Shown piece by piece: positions 1 to 7,704 of a stretch of 52,909 bases of DNA. Below the pieces are notes generated by a model. The model had not been told where the DNA came from and searched no databases. It was given only the letters and a program-made list of their open reading frames with translations. The DNA is from Candidatus Altimarinota bacterium (lineage in GTDB: Bacteria; Cyanobacteriota; Cyanobacteriia; Cyanobacteriales; Microcystaceae). Location: the NCBI GenBank assembly GCA_012031035.1, contig JAAUUT010000024.1, forward strand, positions 1 through 52,909, read 5' to 3'. Position numbers and translations under genes: made by a program. The stretch's first letter is position 1. Each line of letters begins with the position of its first letter.

Positions 1-2
1 GT

Positions 3-119
3 GAAGCACGAGTCCGTAAACGTCGCCCGAAAGCTTATCCTTTAATGACGAAACCTCGGCACGAATTCCGCTCATCAATGGCAAACTGCTTAAACCACAA
101 GCTTTTTCGCTTTTCTTAG
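3..119 (+). mobile_element. Probable 3' end of a transposase gene (IS remnant or IS edge)
   Basis: Reading frame 3 is open from the window edge to a TAG at 117-119. It gives a very basic peptide containing RKRRPKAYPLMTKPRHEFR. This resembles my recollection of the C-terminal tail of IS4-like DDE transposases of cyanobacteria; no search was run. It sits immediately in front of a binding-protein gene that lacks its signal peptide and first domain segment, which is what an insertion into that gene would produce. No terminal inverted repeat can be confirmed because only the tail is in the window. The tail could instead be a chance open frame. Confidence 0.4.
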
Positions 120-131
120 TGCCATTCGGTC

Positions 132-923
132 TTGAGTCAAGGCAGTAACAAAGCATTAGAATTTCTCAACAGTCGCAGTCTTGACTTTGGTTCCACTGCT
201 GGGGCAGCAGCTTTAATTGGCAAAGCAAATGGCAATCCTATCAAATCTATCTACGTTTACTCTAAACCAGAATGGACGGCATTAGTGACGAGGGCAGATT
301 CTCCCATTCAAACTGTAGCCGACTTAAAAGGAAAACGAGTCGCTGTGACTAGGGGAACCGATCCTTATATCTTTTTGTTACGGGCGTTGGATAGCGTTGG
401 TTTGAGCGAACAAGATGTCGAAATTATCCAACTACAACACGCGGATGGTCGAGCCGCCCTAGAAAAAGGAGATGTCGATGCTTGGGCGGGTTTAGATCCC
501 CACATGGCAACAACTGAGCTAGAGAAGGGTTCGCGTTTATTTTTCCAAGCACCAGAATTTAACAGCTATGGCGTGTTGAACGTGCGAGAAGAGTTTGCCC
601 AACGATATCCAGGCTATGTAGAGCGGGTATTAACAGCTTACGAAAGAGCGCGAAAATGGGCATTAGAAAATCCTGACGAATTGAAACAAATATTAGCTAA
701 AGAGTCGAGATTATCGGATGCTGTTGCTGCAAAACAACTGGAACGAACCGATTTGAAGAATTCTCATATTGGAGAGATACAGAAAGAGGTTATTGCTGCC
801 GCAGGTGATGTCTTGAAAAAAAGTAATGTTATTCAAAACTCAGTCGATATTGCCCAAACTGTTAATGAATTAATCGAACCTCAGTTTATCGAACAGATCG
901 CGAGTAATTTTCCTCACACCTAG
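132..923 (+). CDS. ABC transporter substrate-binding protein, aliphatic sulfonate (SsuA) type, 5'-truncated
   Basis: The 263-residue frame is a periplasmic binding protein of the SsuA/NMT1-like family, which captures sulfonates or related anions for an ABC importer. Recognisable family stretches are FGSTAGAAALIGKANG, DSPIQTVADLKGKRVAVTRG and the VDAWAGLDPHMA ligand-domain segment. Complete members have about 320-340 residues with a signal peptide. Here a TAG at 117-119 closes the frame upstream and the only start is TTG at 132, so signal peptide and roughly the first 60-80 residues are missing. The preceding bases look like a transposase tail, so the gene is probably an insertion-truncated remnant, unlikely to be exported. 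It precedes a cognate permease and ATPase. Confidence 0.75.
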   Translation: MSQGSNKALEFLNSRSLDFGSTAGAAALIGKANGNPIKSIYVYSKPEWTALVTRADSPIQTVADLKGKRVAVTRGTDPYIFLLRALDSVGLSEQDVEIIQLQHADGRAALEKGDVDAWAGLDPHMATTELEKGSRLFFQAPEFNSYGVLNVREEFAQRYPGYVERVLTAYERARKWALENPDELKQILAKESRLSDAVAAKQLERTDLKNSHIGEIQKEVIAAAGDVLKKSNVIQNSVDIAQTVNELIEPQFIEQIASNFPHT

Positions 924-943
924 AAGTCTACGTTGCCCAATCA

Positions 944-1027
944 GCCAGGAAATCAATTTCCTGGCTTACAGATAAAGTCGGTTTAAACCGACTTCCTATA
1001 TTAGCCAAGGAATTAATTCCTTGGCTA
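944..1027. repeat. Cluster of three perfect palindromes
   Basis: Three near-contiguous perfect inverted repeats lie between the binding-protein gene and the permease gene. At 944-965, GCCAGGAAAT pairs with ATTTCCTGGC around a 2-base loop. At 975-994 there is the 20-base palindrome with half-site AAGTCGGTTT. At 1002-1027 there is a 26-base palindrome with half-site TAGCCAAGGAATT. The first and third share the theme 'CCAGGAAAT / CCAAGGAATT'. They look like a dispersed intergenic repeat of the REP kind. In RNA they would form three hairpins, which could attenuate or stabilise the transcript between the two genes. Confidence 0.7.
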
Positions 1028-1058
1028 AACGAACGAGAATGATATAGCCCTGGAGAAA

Positions 1059-1937
1059 ATGGGGGAGAAGTGCATAACTTTTAACCTAAATAATCCCGAT
1101 GAAAACCCAATTTTTGACTTATTCATGAGCCTAACTTCATCAGTTATAAAACGGCGATCGCGAAGGCAAAATTCTTTATTCCAAATCCGTTGGACGCGCG
1201 GTTTATATCTCCCGATTGTTCTCCTCATTGGGTGGGAGATTCTTTCGCATCTAAGGATCTTTCCACCCAATTTACTTCCTGCACCGTCAATAGTCGTGGG
1301 TACGATTAGAGAACTAGCGTTAAGCGGCGAATTATTCGGTCACATCGGCATTACTTTGTATCGCGTTGCTTTGGGTTTTATTATTGGTAGTGCGATCGCA
1401 ACGGTTTTAGGTTCTTTAACTGGCTATTCCCCCTTAATGCAGGATTTACTAGACCCTCTCTTACAATCTCTCCGTAACATTCCCTCGTTAGCGTGGGTTC
1501 CTCTCTTTATCTTATGGATGGGAATTTACGAAACCTCAAAAATTTCTCTTATTGCAGTGGGTGTCTTTTTTCCGGTTTATCTCAATCTAATGAGTGGCAT
1601 TCAAGGAGTCGATCGCAAGTTAGTAGAAGTAGGCAAAGTCTATCGTTTTAAGGGTTGGAAGCTGATTAGACGGGTGTTTTTCCCTGCTACTTTACCCGCT
1701 TACATCGTCGGGTTGCGAAGTGGTTTGGGGTTAGGGTGGATGTTTGTAGTGGCAGCAGAAATTATGGGTTCGAGTCAGGGACTTGGTTTCTTATTAGTGG
1801 ACGGTCAAACTACAGGTCGTCCGACGATTATTCTTGCCAGTATCATTCTGTTTGCGATTCTTGGCAAGCTAACGGATACGGGTTTAGCAGTTTTAGGTAA
1901 ACATCTACTTCATTGGCAAGACTCTTATAAATTATGA
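1059..1937 (+). CDS. ABC transporter permease, sulfonate/nitrate/taurine (SsuC/TauC) type
   Basis: This is a 292-residue inner-membrane permease with several long hydrophobic segments. The EAA-loop that contacts the ATPase is visible as EVGKVYRFKGWKLIRRVFFP followed by the typical LPAYIVGLRSGLG. It belongs to the BPD_transp_1 family subgroup that imports sulfonates, taurine or nitrate. An alternative start, ATG at 1125, would remove 22 poorly typical residues and leaves the usual basic N-terminus; it may be the real start because GGAG is only 3 bases from the ATG at 1059. It lies between a truncated binding protein and an ATPase gene, which together form one importer. Confidence 0.88.
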   Translation: MGEKCITFNLNNPDENPIFDLFMSLTSSVIKRRSRRQNSLFQIRWTRGLYLPIVLLIGWEILSHLRIFPPNLLPAPSIVVGTIRELALSGELFGHIGITLYRVALGFIIGSAIATVLGSLTGYSPLMQDLLDPLLQSLRNIPSLAWVPLFILWMGIYETSKISLIAVGVFFPVYLNLMSGIQGVDRKLVEVGKVYRFKGWKLIRRVFFPATLPAYIVGLRSGLGLGWMFVVAAEIMGSSQGLGFLLVDGQTTGRPTIILASIILFAILGKLTDTGLAVLGKHLLHWQDSYKL

Positions 1938-1954
1938 ATTATGAATTATGAATT
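1931..1954. repeat. Short tandem AT-rich repeat (ATGAATT units)
   Basis: Three tandem copies of an ATGAATTA-like unit overlap and follow the permease stop codon. The same unit recurs at 22869-22896 and 47468-47499 in this window, always between genes. It looks like a dispersed cyanobacterial intergenic repeat of unknown function. Confidence 0.6.
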
Positions 1955-2029
1955 ATAAAAATTAGGAGAAAAGTAGTCAGGTAAAATCTCTGCGAACTTA
2001 TACTCTTTTTAAAAATTCTGATGTATTTC

Positions 2030-2056
2030 TCAGTGCCTCTGCGCCTCTGTGGTTAT
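2030..2056. repeat. Dispersed intergenic repeat (CTCTGTGCCTCTGCG type)
   Basis: The stretch CAGTGCCTCTGCGCCTCTG, followed by TGGTTA, lies just upstream of the ATPase gene. Similar sequence in the opposite orientation occurs near 6388-6402 (CACGCAGAGACACAG) and 42821-42834. This is a family of short dispersed sequences; I see no coding capacity. Confidence 0.45.
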
Positions 2057-2073
2057 ATTGAAATTTATCGATT

Positions 2074-2835
2074 ATGTTGCGAATTGAAGAAGCATATAAA
2101 CAATTTAACAATGGTTTTTTAGCCTTAGAAAATATCAATCTTGACATTGCTGAAGGCGAGATCGTTAGTTTGGTGGGGACGAGTGGTTGTGGGAAAAGTA
2201 CGCTGCTGCGAATTATTTCAGGCTTAGATGTGCCGACTTCAGGACAAGTTTACATCGATCGCGAACCCATTACTAAACCTCACCCCGCCATTGGTGTTGT
2301 TTTTCAAGAACCTCGTCTGATGCCTTGGCTGAACGTTCGCGACAATGTTCGATTTGGTTTGGACACAGTGCCCAAAGTACGAAGAGAACGACTCACTGAA
2401 ACGATACTCGATCGCGTTGGTTTATCGAACTTTGCCTGTGCCTTGCCCCGTCAACTTTCTGGAGGAATGGCACAACGAGTTGCGATCGCCCGTGCTTTAG
2501 TGACTAATCCAGCAATCCTATTACTGGACGAGCCTTTCAGCGCTTTAGATGCTTTCATTCGCAGTGCCCTTCAAAACCACCTACTCGAAATTTGGGAATA
2601 CGATCGCCCGACGATGGTTTTAGTGACTCACGATCTCGAAGAAGCTTTAGTGTTGAGCGATCGCGTTATCGTCATGCGCGGCAACCCCGGACACATTTAC
2701 CAAGAATTTCGGTTAGATTTGCCTCGTCCTCGCAAACGTACCGATTTAAAGTTTCAACAGTGGAAAGAAAAATTGCTCGATGCGATCGACCTTTCTACTC
2801 AAACACAAGTACCTCTTTTTTCGACTCAAACTTAA
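2074..2835 (+). CDS. ABC transporter ATP-binding protein, sulfonate (SsuB) type
   Basis: This 253-residue ATPase powers the adjacent permease from the cytoplasmic side. It has Walker A GTSGCGKST at residues 35-43, a Q-loop in VVFQEP near residue 78, the ABC signature LSGGMAQR at about 128-135, Walker B ILLLDEP at about 148-154 and the H-loop histidine in VTHDLEEA at 186. The order and the short C-terminal tail match the SsuB/TauB subgroup. The gene lies 136 bases after the permease with repeats between them, so co-transcription is likely but not shown. Substrate assignment rests on the neighbouring SsuD-type enzyme. Confidence 0.9.
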   Translation: MLRIEEAYKQFNNGFLALENINLDIAEGEIVSLVGTSGCGKSTLLRIISGLDVPTSGQVYIDREPITKPHPAIGVVFQEPRLMPWLNVRDNVRFGLDTVPKVRRERLTETILDRVGLSNFACALPRQLSGGMAQRVAIARALVTNPAILLLDEPFSALDAFIRSALQNHLLEIWEYDRPTMVLVTHDLEEALVLSDRVIVMRGNPGHIYQEFRLDLPRPRKRTDLKFQQWKEKLLDAIDLSTQTQVPLFSTQT

Positions 2836-2922
2836 ATAGATCGCCCTTTAGAAGCAGCATCATACTTTTTTGCGCAAACCTCTTGTTTTCCTCAACTATG
2901 TATGACATACTTTGTTAAACCA

Positions 2923-2960
2923 CAAAAATACTATAAATTGATAGGAATATTGTATTTTTG
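2923..2960. promoter_or_regulatory. Nine-base inverted repeat upstream of binding-protein gene, candidate operator
   Basis: CAAAAATAC at 2923-2931 and GTATTTTTG at 2952-2960 form a perfect inverted repeat separated by 20 AT-rich bases. It ends 28 bases before the start of the lipoprotein binding-protein gene. The position and symmetry would suit a dimeric regulator, for example a sulfur-responsive LysR- or Crp-type factor. The arms could instead form a hairpin in RNA. No regulator is encoded nearby. Confidence 0.4.
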
Positions 2961-2988
2961 AAAACTAAAAGTTTTTGGCGATCGCAAA

Positions 2989-4005
2989 GTGTTGATTTAT
3001 TCCACTAAAAACCTACTAAAACAATTGCTTTGGCGGACGCGAAAGCGAGCGATAGCGCTTTTTCTTTTGTTTGCCCTCGGTTTGGCGTTGAGCTTGGTTA
3101 TATCGGCTTGTAGCCCTAATGTGGCTCAAAAACAGTCGTTAGTTCTGCGAATCGGTCATCAGAAGTTCGATCCGCTAACTTTAGTGAAAGCCCAGGGAAA
3201 TTTAGCCGAAAAGCTAAAACCATTAGGGGTGTCTTCTGTGGAATGGACGGAGTTTCAGTCGGGGCCGCCCATCATGGAAGCATTAAATGCGGGGAGCATC
3301 GACATTGCCCGTACCGGAGACGCACCACCCGTCATCGCTCAAGCGGCTAACGCTCCCTTAGTTTATGTAGGAGGAAGTGCCCCCAAGAACAAAAGTTCTG
3401 CGGTGTTGGTGAAAGAAGATTCTCCCATCAAAACAATTACCGATTTGAAGGGTAAAATAGTCGCCTTTGCCAAGAGTTCCAGTGCCAACTACTTTATCGT
3501 GCGCGTGTTGGAATCGGGAGGCGTGAAGTGGGAAGACATTAAACCCGCTTATCTATCTCCAGCCGATGCGCGATCGGCATTCGAGCAAGGTAGTGTCGAT
3601 GCTTGGGCGATTTGGGATCCTTTCTATGCAGTAGCACAAATAAAAGCGAAAGCACGAGTATTGCGAGATAGCGATGGTTTGGTAACTAATCGAGATTTTT
3701 ATCTCGCTAACAGGGCATTTGCTCAAGAACATCCAGAAATTATCGATGCCATTCGCGAAGAAACGCAGACAGTGGCAGCTTGGGCAACCAAAAATCCAGA
3801 GCAAGTAGCAGCCTTGCTTTCGCCAATCTTAGGAATCGATACATCTATTTTAGAAGTGGTAAATCAGCGACGAGACTATAGTTTCGAGCCGATGACACCA
3901 GAGATGGTAGCAGAACAACAGGCGATCGCAGATACCTTCCACAAACTCAAAATTATTCCCAAACCCATCAATGTAGCCGATGCAGTTTGGCAATCTTCTT
4001 CATAA
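2989..4005 (+). CDS. Sulfonate-type ABC substrate-binding lipoprotein
   Basis: This is a 338-residue extracytoplasmic binding protein. The N-terminus is basic, followed by a hydrophobic segment and a lipobox SLVISAC with the lipid-accepting cysteine at residue 41. The mature domain carries the SsuA-family landmarks VLRIGHQKFDPLTLVKA, EWTEFQSGPPIMEALNAGSIDIA and VDAWAIWDPFYA. The start is GTG at 2989 (TTG at 2992 is an alternative). It is probably the ligand receptor for sulfonates imported by one of the two permease/ATPase pairs in the cluster. A closely related paralogue follows with almost no gap, which suggests tandem duplication and different substrate ranges. Confidence 0.88.
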   Translation: MLIYSTKNLLKQLLWRTRKRAIALFLLFALGLALSLVISACSPNVAQKQSLVLRIGHQKFDPLTLVKAQGNLAEKLKPLGVSSVEWTEFQSGPPIMEALNAGSIDIARTGDAPPVIAQAANAPLVYVGGSAPKNKSSAVLVKEDSPIKTITDLKGKIVAFAKSSSANYFIVRVLESGGVKWEDIKPAYLSPADARSAFEQGSVDAWAIWDPFYAVAQIKAKARVLRDSDGLVTNRDFYLANRAFAQEHPEIIDAIREETQTVAAWATKNPEQVAALLSPILGIDTSILEVVNQRRDYSFEPMTPEMVAEQQAIADTFHKLKIIPKPINVADAVWQSSS

Positions 4006-4018
4006 TTCGGGGGAAATT

Positions 4019-5010
4019 GTGTTTTTTCGATTGAAATCTGTCCTAAAAAAGACGCGACTATTTGCTTTTCTCTTTGCCCTCGGTTTTGGGTTGAGTATTG
4101 CGTTATCTGCTTGCACGACGACTATTAACAATCCCACTCAAAATGGGGAAGTTATCCGCCTCGGTTATCAGAAGTTTGGCACTCTTAACATCCTAAAAGC
4201 GCGAGGCAATTTAGAAAAACGCTTTCAAGACCAAAACATCTCGGTGCAATGGACGCAGTTTCCCGCCGGGCCGCAACTGCTAGAAGCACTCAACACAGGT
4301 AGCATCGACTTTGGACATACCGGAGAAGCACCGCCCATCTTCGCACAAGCGGCTGGCGCACCGCTAGAATACGTTGCCAGTCAAACGCCAAACCCAAAAG
4401 GAGAAGGGATTTTAGTGAGTAAAGATTCTCCAATTAAAACAGTGGCAGATTTAAAAGGAAAAAAGGTTGTCCTCAATAAAGGTTCTAACGTGCATTTTTT
4501 TCTAGTTAAAGCCGTAGAAAAAGCGGGATTAAAGTATGAAGATATCGAACCCGTGTTTTTACCGCCTGCTGATGCTAGAGCAGCTTTCGAGCAAGGTAGC
4601 GTTGATGCTTGGGCAATTTGGGATCCTTTCTACACTGCGGCTAAACGGGCGACAGATGCCCGCGTCCTTGTAGACGGAGAGGGAATCGTGGCAAATCGCG
4701 AGTTTATTTGGCAGCCAAACCATTTGTCGCTAAATATCCAAAACGAGTTAAGGCAATTTTAGAAGAAACCGAAAAAGCTGATGTCTGGGCGAAGTCTAAT
4801 ATCAAGGAAGCGGCCACCTTACTTTCACCCCAATTAGGGATTGATGTAGCGACATTGGAAGAAGTTTTGCAACGCAGTCCGGTAGGAATTCAACCGATTA
4901 AACCAGACGTAGTGGCTTATCAGCAGCAGGTGGCAGATACCTTCTATCAATTAAAACTGTTGCCCGAACCCGTTCGAGTTGAAGAAGTCGCCCAAGTAAG
5001 TAATGAGTAG
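4019..5010 (+). pseudogene. Sulfonate-type ABC substrate-binding lipoprotein, frameshifted
   Basis: This is a tandem paralogue of the preceding lipoprotein: signal and lipobox IALSAC (cysteine about residue 32), then VIRLGYQKFGTLNILKA and VDAWAIWDPFYTA. The frame from the start ends at 4762 with unrelated residues after VANREF. The family-typical continuation LAAKPFVAKYPKRV is in the next frame and runs to 5010. One missing T in the TTT at 4703-4705 (GAGTTTATTTG for GAGTTTTATTTG) explains everything; the sister gene reads RDFYLANRAF here. GTG at 4019 is the likely start, since the in-frame ATG at 3980 lies inside the previous gene. With one base restored the protein has about 330 residues. 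It is either a recent pseudogene or a read error. Confidence 0.85.
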
Positions 5011-5200
5011 TTCAGGAGTTCAGTATTTTATGAGGAGAGGAGTTTAGTAGGGGCGTTCTTGCCATTCGCCCGTACAGGAGGAGAGGAGTAGAGACGCGAT
5101 ATATCACTACATCCACTCTAGCACTGCGAATGGTGTCATTACAGTAGACAGGAGTTTAAGAGTTCAGTAGAAAAACATGATTATTGCGATTTTAGGTCAC
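5011..5200. repeat. Intergenic dispersed-repeat patch with inverted CCATTCGC arms
   Basis: The spacer holds repeated AGGAGTTCAGTA / AGGAGTTTAGTA units at both ends. Between them lie CCATTCGC at 5062-5069 and its complement GCGAATGG at 5126-5133. Between those arms is GTAGAGACGCGATATATC, part of a palindrome-like element I recall as common in cyanobacterial genomes. It looks like a degenerate short mobile or REP-like element. It contains no gene. Confidence 0.5.
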
Positions 5201-5223
5201 AGATTAAGGAGATAAGGAACACA

Positions 5224-6381
5224 ATGCAAGTTCTCTGGTTTATTCCCACACATGGAGATGGTCGATACCTGGGTACAGGAATTGGCGGACGTTCTACCGA
5301 TTTATCCTACCTCAAACAAATCGCCCAAGCAGTAGATCGCCTGGGTTTTACAGGGGCATTACTACCGACTGGGCGTTCTTGTGAGGATGCCTGGATTGTT
5401 GCCTCAACTTTAGTATCGCACACTCAACAGATGCGCTTTCTCGTAGCAATACGTCCTGGTTTAGTATCTCCTGGCGTGGCGGCGAGAATGGCTGCAACAT
5501 TCGATCGCCTGTCGGGAGGACGCTTATTAATTAACGTCGTTACAGGCGGCGATCCGGTCGAGTTGGCAGGGGATGGCTTACATTTAAGTCATGACGATCG
5601 CTATAAACTAACCGATGAATTTCTTAGTGCATGGCGAGCGATCGCATCGGGAGAAGATGCTAACTTAAAGGGAGATTATCTCGACATCAGAGGCGGTAAA
5701 TTACTCTTTCCTCCCGTTCAGAAACCCTATCCGCCCTTATGGTTTGGCGGATCTTCTCCTATCGCCCAAGAAATTGCTGCCAAACACGTCGATGTCTATC
5801 TGACTTGGGGAGAACCGCCCCAACAAGTAGCACAAAAAATTGCTTCAGTGCGCCGTCTAGCTCAAGCAGAAGGACGAAATCTCAGATTTGGCATTCGACT
5901 GCATATTATCGTGCGGGAGACGGAAAGCGAAGCCTGGGATGCGGCTAATCAGTTGATTCGCTACGTCGATGAAGATGCGATCGCGACAGCACAAAAAGCT
6001 TATTCTCGTATGGATTCAGAAGGACAGAAACGGATGAGTCAGTTGCATAATGGCAGTCGAGAGGCGTTAGAGATTAGTCCGAATTTGTGGGCGGGAGTTG
6101 GTTTGGTGCGCGGTGGTGCAGGAACGGCTTTGGTGGGCGATCCCGATACGGTAGCGGCAAGGATGTTGGAGTATACCGATTTGGGCATCGATACATTTAT
6201 CCTGTCTGGCTATCCCCATCTAGAAGAGGCTTATCAGGTGGCGGAATTGTTATTCCCTCGTTTGCCGTTGGATAATCTGCCAACCACTCAGCAGCAGGTG
6301 ATGTTTAGTCCTTTTGGGGAAATTATGGCGAATGATAATTTTCCGAAACAGCAATCTCGAAGGCCGACTACGGTGGATTAG
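5224..6381 (+). CDS. ssuD: FMNH2-dependent alkanesulfonate monooxygenase
   Basis: The enzyme releases sulfite from alkanesulfonates using FMNH2 and O2, giving the aldehyde; it is cytoplasmic. The 385 residues fit SsuD (about 380). Diagnostic stretches of this bacterial-luciferase-like family are [15 protein letters not shown] at the N-terminus, [43 protein letters not shown] and [19 protein letters not shown] near the end. GGAGATAAGGA precedes the ATG as ribosome-binding site. No NAD(P)H:FMN reductase (SsuE) is encoded in the window, so the flavin must be supplied from elsewhere. Its position between binding proteins and a second importer ties the transporters to sulfonates. Confidence 0.95.
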   Translation: MQVLWFIPTHGDGRYLGTGIGGRSTDLSYLKQIAQAVDRLGFTGALLPTGRSCEDAWIVASTLVSHTQQMRFLVAIRPGLVSPGVAARMAATFDRLSGGRLLINVVTGGDPVELAGDGLHLSHDDRYKLTDEFLSAWRAIASGEDANLKGDYLDIRGGKLLFPPVQKPYPPLWFGGSSPIAQEIAAKHVDVYLTWGEPPQQVAQKIASVRRLAQAEGRNLRFGIRLHIIVRETESEAWDAANQLIRYVDEDAIATAQKAYSRMDSEGQKRMSQLHNGSREALEISPNLWAGVGLVRGGAGTALVGDPDTVAARMLEYTDLGIDTFILSGYPHLEEAYQVAELLFPRLPLDNLPTTQQQVMFSPFGEIMANDNFPKQQSRRPTTVD

Positions 6382-6420
6382 AGTGTTTCTCACGCAGAGA
6401 CACAGATAAAGAAAAGGAGA

Positions 6421-7053
6421 ATGGAAATGAGTTTACACGAGCAAATCGATCGCGAGATTGACGAGAAGCGCAATTGGGCGTTAAGGAGACAGTTAGGGAT
6501 TCCTAATAATAAGCGTTTGTGGGTGTTGGCTTGTATGGACGAACGGCTACCCGTAGAGAAAGCGTTAGGAATTGGTGAGGGGGATGCTCATATTTTCCGC
6601 AATGCTGGGGGACTAGTGACGGATGATGCAATTCGTTCTGCGATGCTGACGACGCAGTTTTTTGGCACTCAGGAAATTATCGTCATTAATCACACTGAAT
6701 GCGGCATGATGACGGCTTCGGGCGATTTTCTCACCCAAGCTTTAAAAGAACAAGGGATTGATGTTGATGAGGTCATTATCGATCCTGCATTACCCGATTT
6801 AAAGTTACCTAGAGGGGTTTTTTCGACTTGGATTAAGACCTTTACTGATGTCGATGCTATTACAGGCAAACAAGTAAAATTGCTGCGGAGTTCTCCTCTT
6901 ATTCCCGACAATGTGGTAATTCACGGCTATATCTGGGAAGTTGAAACTCAAAGTCTGCGCCGTCCTTACGAATGCTTGAGCAAAAAAGTTAATACAGCAG
7001 AGGAGATGGGGGATAAAACGCATAGCGCCCAAGCTTTAAATGCTGTTGTTTAA
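6421..7053 (+). CDS. Beta-carbonic anhydrase-like protein, possible carbonyl sulfide hydrolase
   Basis: The 210-residue protein has the beta-carbonic-anhydrase zinc site: ACMDER with Cys38 and the Asp40/Arg42 dyad, then NHTECGMM with His91 and Cys94. The stretches EGDAHIFRNAGGLVTDDAIRS and FGTQEIIVINHTECG match the short clade-D subgroup, to which carbonyl sulfide hydrolase of Thiobacillus and mycobacterial Rv1284 belong. It is not a CcaA-type carboxysomal enzyme. AAAGGAGA lies just before ATG 6421; an in-frame ATG at 6427 is an alternative. It is 39 bases behind ssuD, so probably co-transcribed. From context I infer a role in sulfur metabolism (COS or CS2 hydrolysis) rather than carbon concentration; plain CO2 hydration remains possible. 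Confidence 0.85.
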   Translation: MEMSLHEQIDREIDEKRNWALRRQLGIPNNKRLWVLACMDERLPVEKALGIGEGDAHIFRNAGGLVTDDAIRSAMLTTQFFGTQEIIVINHTECGMMTASGDFLTQALKEQGIDVDEVIIDPALPDLKLPRGVFSTWIKTFTDVDAITGKQVKLLRSSPLIPDNVVIHGYIWEVETQSLRRPYECLSKKVNTAEEMGDKTHSAQALNAVV

Positions 7054-7162
7054 ACTCAACTGGTTTTGATTGGCTAGTAATAATATAGCACCACAGATTT
7101 ACCCGTTGCCACCGGAGCGGAAACAGTTGTGCAAAATTAGTAATTTTGGTAGGAGTTGAGTC

Positions 7163-7297
7163 ATGAAATTTAAGATTTTAGGGGCGATCGCGGCAATAAT
7201 GACCTTAATTTTCCTAGATAATCAAAGCAGCGCAGTTGCCCAAGATCTTCAAACCCCTTTCTCGTGTAAGCTAAGCGAGCCGCTACCAAAAGACTAA
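7163..7297 (+). CDS. Small putative secreted peptide (44 aa)
   Basis: ATG at 7163 is preceded by AGGAG at 7151-7155, a good ribosome-binding site. The peptide begins MKFKILGAIAAIMTLIFLDN and continues to SSAVAQD, which looks like a signal peptide with an AVA-Q cleavage site, leaving about 18 residues with a single cysteine. It is not in any family I recognise. It may be a genuine small exported peptide, or the surviving signal-peptide end of a longer gene truncated by the in-frame TAA at 7295. Confidence 0.45.
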   Translation: MKFKILGAIAAIMTLIFLDNQSSAVAQDLQTPFSCKLSEPLPKD

Positions 7298-7583
7298 TGA
7301 ATAATACCACAGACTCTCAACTAAAAGGCGAACCCTTGACACCCCCTTGCAGACCGCTGTCAATTCGCAATTATTTAAGTATAACCTCCCACTTTTTATA
7401 GTCTTCTAAAGTAGGCAAATTTAAAAAATGTAATCTTAGAAACTTACTTTTCAAAAATAATTGTGGTAGATTTGGCAAGTAAATACATTATTCCTATCAA
7501 CTAATTGTACTTAATGTAGACTTGAACTTTGCCAAGGATGCTGTGTTGATTGGCTGTTGGAGTGTGTCACCCCAAATTATTGA

Positions 7584-7629
7584 TTAACGAATGGTTAATG
7601 CACGCGAGTAACTTTTGGCTAATCGTTAA
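7584..7629. promoter_or_regulatory. Inverted repeat TTAACGA...TCGTTAA, candidate operator
   Basis: TTAACGA at 7584-7590 and TCGTTAA at 7623-7629 face each other 32 bases apart. A further GGTTAA lies between and the second arm extends to GTTAACC. It sits 76-121 bases before the monooxygenase-like gene at 7705, a normal place for an activator of the LysR type. This is a sequence observation only; the region is AT-rich, so chance is possible. Confidence 0.3.
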
Positions 7630-7704
7630 CCAAAACTTTTTGGGTTGAAAAAATCAAGAATTCCGCTCTGTTTTCTACAAACAACTTAATTAAGGAAACT
7701 TTTT

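Larger units (their letters stand above)
7054..7704. other. 651-base intergenic region with one small ORF and candidate regulatory repeats
   Basis: Apart from a 44-codon ORF (7163-7297) and an inverted repeat at 7584-7629, I see no gene. The base composition turns AT-rich after 7350. The region separates the carbonic-anhydrase-like gene from the acyl-CoA-dehydrogenase-fold gene, so the latter probably has its own promoter here. TTGACA at 7337-7342 is a possible -35 element, without a convincing partner. Confidence 0.5.

Noticed and set aside
54..70. CTCGGCACGAATTCCG, resembling a cDNA-library adaptor (TCGGCACGA)
   Set aside because: Only nine bases agree and the following bases differ; it falls within the transposase-like frame.
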